This document shows positions 26,047-32,658 of a stretch of DNA of 64,000 nt, piece by piece (position 1 is the first letter of the stretch; every line of letters starts with the position of its first letter). The position numbers were made by a program, and so were the translations under genes. The notes beneath the pieces are model-generated. The model was not told the DNA's origin, ran no database searches, and saw nothing but the letters and a program-made list of their open reading frames with translations. Origin of the DNA: Crossiella sp. SN42 (GTDB lineage: Bacteria; Actinomycetota; Actinomycetes; Mycobacteriales; Pseudonocardiaceae); assembly GCF_023897065.1 (NCBI RefSeq), contig NZ_JAMHIV010000016.1, positions 1-64,000 on the forward strand, in the 5' to 3' direction.

Positions 26047-27867
26047 ATGAGCGGGAAAGCACGGGACGGCTGGGACCAGTCCGCCGAGCACGCGAAGGAC
26101 GAGGTGACCGGGGCCGAAGACGCGGCGGCCGAGACCGCGGAGCAGCCGGAGCCGGCGGCGGCCGGAACCGAGGGGTCGGCGGAGTCAGCGGGCGAGGCCA
26201 ATAGTGCCGCGGGCGAGGAACCGCCGGATTCGGCGGGCGAGGCCGATGGTGCCACGGGGAAGGCCGAGGAAAGCGCAGCCCCAGCCGAGGAACCGGCCGA
26301 GGAGCCGAGTGCCAAGCCGGACCCGGCCGATTCCGCCGACCACAACGGCCACGACCCCGTCCACGTTCGGCCGGCGCACGTGCCCGGGGGTGTGGTGACC
26401 GCCGCCGCACCGGTGTTCGCGACGGTGGTGCCCCGGCCGTACGCGCCGGGGTCGGTGGTGGTCGCGTCTGCGGCGGTGGGCGTGGCCGGGGCGTTCGCGT
26501 TGCCGTTGGACCGGCCCGCCATCGGGTGGGTGGTGGTCGGCATCGTGGCGGCGCTGGCGGTGTGGCTGGTGGCGCGGCGGGACTCCGAGCTCGAGCTCTC
26601 CGGCGGGGAGCGGGCGATGCGGGGCGGGTGGCTGGCGCTGGCGATCGGGTTGCTGGCGGTGGGGGCGGTGCGGGACGCGGAGTGGCTGTTCGTGCTGTGC
26701 GTGCTGGGCGCGGGGGTGGCCGGGTCGCTGGCGGCCGGGGGCGGGAGGTCGTTCTTCGGGTTGTTCGCGGGCGCGTTCTCGGTGCCGGTGACCGCGCTGG
26801 TGCGGCTGGACTGGGTGATCCGGGGCGCGGCGGCGGTGCGGGTGCGCGGGGCGCGCGGGCGGCTGCTGGTGTCGATCGCGGTGTCGGTGGTGCTGCTGGT
26901 GGTCTTCGGCGCCTTGTTCGCGGGGGCGGATGCCGCGTTCGCCTCGCTGGTCTCCGCGGTTCTGCCCACTGTGGACGGTCCGGCGATCGTGCGCGGCGGT
27001 TTTGTGTTCTGGCTGCTGGTCTTCGGCACCGCGGGGGCCTGCCTGGTCGCGGTCAAGGGCGCGCCGGAGCGGGCGGCGCGGTCGGCGCGCACGGTCGGGC
27101 TGGTGGAGTGGGCGCTGCCGGTGGGCCTGCTGGTGCTGCTGTTCGGCGGGTTCGTCGCGGTGCAGCTGGCCAGCCTGTTCGGCGGCGAGGCCTACGTGCA
27201 GCGGACCGCCGGGATGACCTACGCGGTGTACGCGCGCAGCGGGTTCTGGCAGCTCAGCATGGTGAGCGTGCTCGCGCTGGCGGTGATCGGCCTGGCCACC
27301 CGGTGGGCTCCTCGGGAACGGGCAGGCGAGCGGCTGTGGCTGCGGGTGCTGCTGGGCGCGCTGGCGGTGCTGACCCTGGTGATCGTGGCCTCCTCGGTCA
27401 GCCGGATGCTGGCCTACCAGGAGGCCTACGGGGCCACCGTGCTGCGGCTGCTGGTGCTCACCTGCGAGCTGTGGATCGGCCTGGTGTACCTGGTGGTGCT
27501 GGCCGCGGGCATCCGGCTGCGCGGGTCCTGGGTGCCGCGGGTCGTGGTCACCTCCGGCCTGACCGTCCTCTTTGGACTCTCGATGGCCGACCCGGAACGC
27601 CTGGTGGCGGAGATCAACGTGGCGCAGCAACGGCACCTGGACCTGAGCTACCTGCGGCAGATGTCCGCCGACGTGGTCCCGGTGCTGGACCGGCTGCCCG
27701 AACCGCAGCGCTCCTGCGCGCTGCGGACGATCAACTACACGCTGGCCGGGGCGGAGCCGGGCTGGCGGGAGTGGAACGCCTCCAGGGCCAGGGCCAGGGA
27801 GCTGCTCGCCGCCCGCCCGCACGACTCCTCAGCCAGCTGCGGCTACGGGGACCGGTACCCGTACTGA
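26047..27867 (+). CDS. DUF4153/DUF4173 polytopic membrane protein
   Basis: A membrane protein of about 606 residues. The first 110 residues are an acidic Ala/Glu/Pro/Ser-rich region with loose SAGEA-type repeats. About ten membrane segments follow, and the end RLPEPQRSCALRTINYTL is typical of DUF4153/DUF4173 proteins. Three ATG codons in a row (26041-26049) follow GGGG; the third gives the best spacing, and a GTG at 26008 is also possible. It sits 66 bp after the kinase gene, so a link to the two-component system is plausible. Function unknown. Its last 39 bp overlap the convergent DUF2306 gene. Confidence 0.78.
   Translation: MSGKARDGWDQSAEHAKDEVTGAEDAAAETAEQPEPAAAGTEGSAESAGEANSAAGEEPPDSAGEADGATGKAEESAAPAEEPAEEPSAKPDPADSADHNGHDPVHVRPAHVPGGVVTAAAPVFATVVPRPYAPGSVVVASAAVGVAGAFALPLDRPAIGWVVVGIVAALAVWLVARRDSELELSGGERAMRGGWLALAIGLLAVGAVRDAEWLFVLCVLGAGVAGSLAAGGGRSFFGLFAGAFSVPVTALVRLDWVIRGAAAVRVRGARGRLLVSIAVSVVLLVVFGALFAGADAAFASLVSAVLPTVDGPAIVRGGFVFWLLVFGTAGACLVAVKGAPERAARSARTVGLVEWALPVGLLVLLFGGFVAVQLASLFGGEAYVQRTAGMTYAVYARSGFWQLSMVSVLALAVIGLATRWAPRERAGERLWLRVLLGALAVLTLVIVASSVSRMLAYQEAYGATVLRLLVLTCELWIGLVYLVVLAAGIRLRGSWVPRVVVTSGLTVLFGLSMADPERLVAEINVAQQRHLDLSYLRQMSADVVPVLDRLPEPQRSCALRTINYTLAGAEPGWREWNASRARARELLAARPHDSSASCGYGDRYPY
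27565..27577. repeat. 13-bp near-palindrome GTCC-N5-GGAC
   Basis: GTCCTCTTTGGAC inside the DUF4153 gene. Member of the 13-mer family with a divergent centre. Confidence 0.4.
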
Positions 27868-28551
27868 CCGCTTCTTCTTGCGCTGCAACCACCATTCGGC
27901 GAACAGCAGGGTCAGCGTCCAGCCCAGCCAGGCGGTCAGTCCGGAGATCGCCTGGCCCATGGCGATCTCGCTGCCGCCGAAGGTGGTCTCCAGCTGCGGC
28001 GCCAGCCACATGCCGATCGGGATGCCCCACAGGCGGTTGGTGATGATCGACATGGTCAGCGCGAAGCTGCGGATCATCCACTTGCGGTGGTCGCCGAAGC
28101 GGCGCTGCCAGGCCGCGCGCACCGCCAGCGCGGTGAAGGCCAGCCACAGCACCGCCAGGATCACGTTGCTCACCTGGTTGATCGGCCCGAACGGGCTGGC
28201 CACGCCGATCACGAACCCGCTCACCCCGGCGGGCAGCACGCCGGCGAAGACGTACACCCGGCCCAGGTACCGGTGTGCCAAGGGATACCGCTGCCGGAAC
28301 CACGGCCACACCTGCAGGCAGCCGGTGATCATCGCGACCGAGGCCAGCAGCACGTGCGCCACCAGCAGCGGGTAGTGCCAGCTCGCGCCCTCGGGCGCGG
28401 GCACCCTGGTCTGGGCCGGGTCGAAGGTCAGGTACCTCGGCAGGGAGAACGCCAGGAACACGATCACCAGCACGAACAGCGGGGCCACCCAGGGCCGCCG
28501 CCACCACCGCACCGCCACCGGTTCCCGTTGCGCCGTCAGCACGTTCGTCAT
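27829..28551 (-). CDS. DUF2306 membrane protein
   Basis: A 240-residue protein with about six membrane helices. HYPLLVAHVLLASVAMITGCLQ and HRYLGRVYVFAGVLPAG are the recognisable DUF2306 segments; conserved His residues in these helices hint at heme or metal binding but the family is uncharacterised. RRFGDHRKWMIRSFALT follows, and the tail is basic (RKKKR). ATG start with a purine-rich GGGGGCGGAG directly against it. Its 3' end overlaps the DUF4153 gene by 39 bp, which is unusually long for a convergent pair. Confidence 0.82.
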   Translation of the reverse strand: MTNVLTAQREPVAVRWWRRPWVAPLFVLVIVFLAFSLPRYLTFDPAQTRVPAPEGASWHYPLLVAHVLLASVAMITGCLQVWPWFRQRYPLAHRYLGRVYVFAGVLPAGVSGFVIGVASPFGPINQVSNVILAVLWLAFTALAVRAAWQRRFGDHRKWMIRSFALTMSIITNRLWGIPIGMWLAPQLETTFGGSEIAMGQAISGLTAWLGWTLTLLFAEWWLQRKKKRSVRVPVPVAAAG

Positions 28552-28660
28552 CTCCGCCCCCAGGCTCGCTCAACTTCTCGGAGATCACGTTAGGCAGCGG
28601 GCGAGGCGGATCCGATGGCGTCAGGCCGTGCTTCCGGGGTGGGCAAAGCCCTACCGCCGT

Positions 28661-30211
28661 TCAGCCGGTCCGGTCGGGCAGGTCCTCCGAGCCGGTGATC
28701 AGCATGCCGTCGGAGAACACCTCGTAACGCCCGCGCCCGGCCCGCTTCGCCTGGTACATGGCCACATCCGCGCGCCGCATCAGGTCGGCGGCGTCGGCCG
28801 CGCCGCGCGGGCTGTGCGCGATGCCGATGCTGGCGTTGACCCGCAGCTGCCGGCCGGCGATGAGCATCGGCTCGGCCAGCGCGTGCAGGATCCGCTGCGC
28901 CACCAGCACCGCGTCCTGCACCGTCTCCACCCCGGTGAGCAGCACCGCGAACTCGTCCCCGCCCAGCCGGGCGGCCACGTCGGAGCTGCGCAGCTGGGCC
29001 TTGAGCCGTTCCGCGGTGCAGATCAGCAGGTTGTCCCCGGCGGCGTGGCCCAGGGTGTCGTTGACCGCCTTGAACCGGTCCAGGTCCACGAACAGCACCG
29101 CCACCCGGTCCGGGCCCGCGGTCAGCGGGGTGGGCTGGGTGAGCAGCTGGGAGAGCTGGTCCAGGAACAGGCCGCGGCTGGCCAGCCCGGTGAGCGAGTC
29201 GTGGAAGGCCCTGCGCATCTGCTCGACCGTGTTGGCGTCGGTCAGCGCCAGGCTGACGTGCTCGGCGAAGGAGCGCAGCATCTGCACGTCGGCGCCGGCG
29301 TAGCGGCGGGTGGCCTGGCCGGAGCCGATCAGCAGGCTGCCCGCGACCTCCCCGCTGTCGTAGACCGGCGCGGCCATCGCCGCGCGCAGCCGTCCCGCGG
29401 TCAGCCGGTACAGCAGCGCGGACTCCGGCAGCCGCCCGTAGCGCACCACCACGTCCTCCACCAGCACCGCCTCGCCCGCGGCCCCGGTCTCCACCAGCCG
29501 CACGCAGGCCCGCTGCTCCAGCAGGTCGGGGCGCAGGCCGACACTGGCCGCCAGCCGCAGCTCCTCCGGCTCGGCCGAGTCGCGCAGCCACAGCCCGACG
29601 ATGCCCGCGCCCAGCAGGTCGGCCGCGGCGCTGGTGATCATGTCCAGGATCTGTGGCAGCGGGCGGCGGCGGGAGATGGCCCGCTGCACCTCGAACAGGT
29701 GCTCCATCAGCCGCTGCCGCTGGCGCAGGGTGGCCACCAGCTCGGCGTTCTCCGCGGCCTGCCGTTCGCTGCGCTCGCGCATCGCGTGCTCGGCCTGCAG
29801 GGTGCGCAGCATGGTCAGGGTCAGCTCCAGCAGCCGGGCCATGCCGCGCATCAGGTGCCGTTCCTCCACCGAGAACTCCTCGGCCCAGCGGGCCAGCACC
29901 AGGTGGCCGGGATGGCTGCCGCCCCAGCTGGTGGACACCGCGTGCGTGCGGCCGAGGCCGGGCACCTCCAGGTGCGCGCGTTCCTGCCTGGTCACCGCGA
30001 GCAGCTCGGCCACCGGTTCGGTGCCTGCCGGGAACCCGATGCAGGCGGCCACCTCGGCGCCGAAGACCACTGCGGCCACCTCGGCCTCCAGCGCCTGCGC
30101 GGCCCGTTCCACCGCGCCGTGCACCGCGGAGTCCTCATCCGGGTAGGCCGAGACCACCGCCAGCAGCTCCAGCAGCTGCTGGCCGTGCAGGGCCGCGAGG
30201 GAGTCCGCCAT
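28661..30211 (-). CDS. GAF-domain diguanylate cyclase
   Basis: A 516-residue cytoplasmic protein. There is an N-terminal GAF-like region (about 15-135), a coiled linker (about 135-180: LQAEHAMRERSERQAAENAELVATLRQRQ), a second GAF domain (about 185-335) and a C-terminal GGDEF domain (about 345-500). The active-site motif GGDEF is intact in RLGGDEFAVLL, and DLDRFKAVND is the metal/substrate strand, so it should make c-di-GMP. There is no obvious RxxD inhibitory site directly before it. Its ATG overlaps the FIST gene stop by one base, so the two are a sensory unit. Confidence 0.9.
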   Translation of the reverse strand: MADSLAALHGQQLLELLAVVSAYPDEDSAVHGAVERAAQALEAEVAAVVFGAEVAACIGFPAGTEPVAELLAVTRQERAHLEVPGLGRTHAVSTSWGGSHPGHLVLARWAEEFSVEERHLMRGMARLLELTLTMLRTLQAEHAMRERSERQAAENAELVATLRQRQRLMEHLFEVQRAISRRRPLPQILDMITSAAADLLGAGIVGLWLRDSAEPEELRLAASVGLRPDLLEQRACVRLVETGAAGEAVLVEDVVVRYGRLPESALLYRLTAGRLRAAMAAPVYDSGEVAGSLLIGSGQATRRYAGADVQMLRSFAEHVSLALTDANTVEQMRRAFHDSLTGLASRGLFLDQLSQLLTQPTPLTAGPDRVAVLFVDLDRFKAVNDTLGHAAGDNLLICTAERLKAQLRSSDVAARLGGDEFAVLLTGVETVQDAVLVAQRILHALAEPMLIAGRQLRVNASIGIAHSPRGAADAADLMRRADVAMYQAKRAGRGRYEVFSDGMLITGSEDLPDRTG

Positions 30212-31422
30212 CAGCCCAGCGCCAGCACCGCGAGCGTCTGGTTGTGGAAGCCGTCGATGCCGCGCACCCGCGCGATCTCGCCGGAGGTGTGGAAGCCGCC
30301 GAAGGGCTTGCCGGCGCTGCGCGCGGCGAAGGTCTCGTTCTCCCTGCGGGTGCCGTCCGGGCCGAGCACCGGCAGCAGCGCGCTACAGCTGAAAGTGACC
30401 AGCCCCAACGGTTCCACGCCGCCGAGCCCGTCGATGGCCTCCGCGCAGGCCTGGTCCGCCGCGGCCAGCACCGACTGCTCGTCCCCGCACATCGCCCAGG
30501 TCAGGCAGCCGTGGTCGATCGCGCTGCCGCCGCTGATGGACCGGCCGTCCAGGTCGAAGCCGGTGGCCAGGTTGCGCGGCTGCACCCCGCTGCGCCGCTG
30601 CACGCCCAGCGGGCGCGGCAACGCGAACCGGGTGAACGCCGCGGCGTCGGTGTAGGCCTCCGGCGGCGCGCCCAGCCGGTCCAGGTAGACGTCCATGGCC
30701 GGGCGGTCGTCCAAGGTGTACACCCGGCCCTCGCCGGTGCTGGTGACGATCATCGGCTCGCCGAACTTGCGCCAGCCGTGCCGCACCGACACCGACAGCG
30801 GCCCGGCCGAGGCGAGCGTGGCCGCCACCACCGCGTCGGTGTGCACCTTGCCGTCGTGCAGCAGGAAGGTGCTGGCGCAGAGGTGGTTGCCCGCCTCCCG
30901 CCGCTCGGCCGCGGCCCCGCCGACCATCGGCACGCCCGCGCCGAGCACGCCGTAGCAGCCGCGCAGGATCGACTCCTGTTCCCGGACCAGGCTGTCGGTG
31001 AGCAGCAGCACCACCCGGTGCGGCAGCCCGGAGTCCTCCGCCACCGCGGCGGCCACCTCCGCCCCGGCCAGCCGCTGCCTGCCGGAGACGCCCTCGGCCA
31101 CCGCCGTGGTCACCGCGAACCCCGGCCCGCCGAAGGCGATCGCCACGATCGAGCTGCCGCGCGACCCGGCCGGACTGATCTCCCCTCGGGAGGAACATCC
31201 GATCACCGGCACACCGGGCGCGGCCATCGCCAGCCCCTCGGCCACCGAGGCCGGGTCGTAGTCAACGGAGGCGAACACCAGCAGCAGCCGGGGATCCGCG
31301 CCGGTGAGCGCGCCGGTGAGCGCGCCTGCGGCGGCCCGGAAGGCGGCCACCGCGGCGTCCGGTCCCGTGGCCGAGCCGACCCCCAGCCAGCGGCCATCGG
31401 CCCCGACGCCGTTCGCGCTCAT
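30211..31422 (-). CDS. FIST-domain sensory protein
   Basis: A 403-residue soluble protein with the FIST_N (about 20-220) and FIST_C (about 225-385) organisation: LLLVFASVDYDP, VIGCSSRGEISPAG, GGAAAERRE, and in the C-terminal part LVTFSCSALLPVLGPDGTRRENE and GGFHTSGEIARV. FIST domains are thought to bind small ligands such as amino acids in signalling proteins. The ATG has GGAGGGGTGA upstream. It is translationally coupled to the downstream GAF-GGDEF protein, so ligand sensing by FIST may feed into c-di-GMP synthesis; that is inference. Confidence 0.88.
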   Translation of the reverse strand: MSANGVGADGRWLGVGSATGPDAAVAAFRAAAGALTGALTGADPRLLLVFASVDYDPASVAEGLAMAAPGVPVIGCSSRGEISPAGSRGSSIVAIAFGGPGFAVTTAVAEGVSGRQRLAGAEVAAAVAEDSGLPHRVVLLLTDSLVREQESILRGCYGVLGAGVPMVGGAAAERREAGNHLCASTFLLHDGKVHTDAVVAATLASAGPLSVSVRHGWRKFGEPMIVTSTGEGRVYTLDDRPAMDVYLDRLGAPPEAYTDAAAFTRFALPRPLGVQRRSGVQPRNLATGFDLDGRSISGGSAIDHGCLTWAMCGDEQSVLAAADQACAEAIDGLGGVEPLGLVTFSCSALLPVLGPDGTRRENETFAARSAGKPFGGFHTSGEIARVRGIDGFHNQTLAVLALG

Positions 31423-31524
31423 TCACCCCTCCAGCCGGTGAGTCCGGTACCAAAGTAGTGGCAGCCCGGCGTCACCACCATGAGGCGCGGGCATCCGGCG
31501 CCCACTCGCCAACCGGATTGGTGA

Positions 31525-31938
31525 TCAGAGCAGCTCCGCCGTCCACTCCCAGCCGGGGGACCACGCGCGCAGCTCGGCCAGCACCGCCTCGAGGCCCCGG
31601 CGCATCGTCTTGTCGTCCGTCCGCACCACGAACCCCGGCTCCTCCTCGCTCAGCAAACAGGTCCACGGCTTGCCGCGCTCCGCCCACCGCTCGTGGTCCA
31701 GCTTCAGCAGCACGGTCAGTCCGCGCTCGGCCAGCTCGCTCATCAGCAGCTCAACGTCGATCGATCCGCCCTGCCGCACCGGCACACCGGCGAAGCACTC
31801 GGCCAGCGTCGCGCCTTCCCGGTGCTCCCGGGACAACCAGAGCCGCCAGGGCGTGCCGGGTCCGAGCTGGAGCAGGCTGGTCAGGCCCTGCTCGCCCCAC
31901 CGCTCCATCGCCTCTTCCACGTCGATCACACCGTCCAT
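31525..31938 (-). CDS. Small protein made of two internal repeats
   Basis: A 137-residue protein of unknown function. Two halves resemble each other: VIDVEEAMERWGEQGLTSLLQL...WRLWLSRE (residues 4-37) and SIDVELLMSELAERGLTVLLKL...WTCLLSEE (about 59-100), sharing IDVE, a Met, GLT, LL.L, W and LS.E. It is soluble and acidic, with no signal peptide. ATG 31938 is chosen; a GTG just upstream is possible. It lies between the FIST gene and the lanthipeptide regulator, divergent from the latter. The repeat suggests a pseudo-dimeric binding domain, perhaps an immunity or partner protein. Confidence 0.6.
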   Translation of the reverse strand: MDGVIDVEEAMERWGEQGLTSLLQLGPGTPWRLWLSREHREGATLAECFAGVPVRQGGSIDVELLMSELAERGLTVLLKLDHERWAERGKPWTCLLSEEEPGFVVRTDDKTMRRGLEAVLAELRAWSPGWEWTAELL

Positions 31939-32035
31939 TGTGTCCACCGGCGGAAATCCGCGTGCCCAGCACGCATGCGCGCCCCCTGCCCCGGCCCGCA
32001 GGCTGGACCCAGCCCAGGAGGACGGAGACGGCCCC

Positions 32036-32569
32036 ATGCCCTTGCGGGACCTCGGTTTCAGCGCGGCGGCCGAAGCCGTGTACCGCGCCCTGCTCGACCA
32101 CCCCGGCACCGACCCCGCGCCACTGGCCGACGGTCCGCTGGCCCCGGTGCTGGCCGAACTGCTGGAGCTCGGCGTGGTCCGGCCCGACCCGGAGCGGCCC
32201 AGCGGCGTCGCCCCGCTCAACCCGGCCCTGGCCCTCGCCGAGCTGATCGAGCGGGTCGAGGCCGAGCTCATCCGGCGGCACCGGCGGGCCGGGGACACCC
32301 GGCTGGAGCTGGCGGAGCTGGCCGGGCGGTTCCGGCGGGCCGGTGGGCAGGTGCAGGCGGCGGACGGGCTCAGCGAGGTGGACCGGCGGGTGCTGGAGCT
32401 GCTGGCCTCCGGGATCACCGACGAGGCGGCGGCCAGGGTGGTCGGGTTCTCGGTGCGGCAGCTGCGGCGGCGGGTGGCGGTGCTGATGGCGCGGCTGGAG
32501 GCGGCCAGCCGGTTCGAGGCCGGGGTGGCGGCGGCGCGGCGGGGGTGGGTGCGGGCGGCAGGAAGCTGA
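32036..32569 (+). CDS. HTH regulator of the lanthipeptide locus (TrmB-like/LuxR-type)
   Basis: A 177-residue protein. The N-terminal third (AAEAVYRALLDHPGTDPAPLA, ELLELGVVRPDPERPSG) looks like a TrmB-type winged helix. The C-terminal part (about 110-160: LSEVDRRVLELLASGITDEAAARVVGFSVRQLRRRV) is a LuxR/sigma-region-4-like helix-turn-helix. Small regulators of this two-HTH type are frequent beside lanthipeptide synthetase genes in actinomycetes. ATG with GGAG about 10 nt upstream. It ends 89 bp before lanM, and its stop codon lies within the first copy of the direct repeat ahead of lanM. Confidence 0.75.
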   Translation: MPLRDLGFSAAAEAVYRALLDHPGTDPAPLADGPLAPVLAELLELGVVRPDPERPSGVAPLNPALALAELIERVEAELIRRHRRAGDTRLELAELAGRFRRAGGQVQAADGLSEVDRRVLELLASGITDEAAARVVGFSVRQLRRRVAVLMARLEAASRFEAGVAAARRGWVRAAGS

Positions 32570-32595
32570 CCTCGCGCTGGTCAGGAAGCTGACCT
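32559..32595. repeat. 14-bp direct repeat upstream of lanM (candidate operator)
   Basis: CAGGAAGCTGACCT occurs exactly at 32559-32572 and again at 32582-32595, a 23-bp period (about two helical turns). The repeats lie 64-100 bp ahead of the lanM start, just upstream of its presumed promoter. That position suits activator binding by the adjacent HTH or LAL regulator. The first copy overlaps the end of the regulator gene. Confidence 0.55.
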
Positions 32596-32645
32596 ACCCA
32601 GGCCGCGGAGAATGTGCGTGCTTCCCACCCATGACCGCCATGGGG

Positions 32646-32651
32646 TAGGGC
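32646..32651 (+). promoter_or_regulatory. Probable -10 box (TAGGGC) for lanM
   Basis: TAGGGC is 7 nt before the GTG start and there is no Shine-Dalgarno sequence between. A weak TTCCCA at 32622-32627 lies 18 bp upstream, so activation by a regulator bound at the direct repeat would make sense. Confidence 0.4.
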
Positions 32652-32658
32652 TGGCAGC

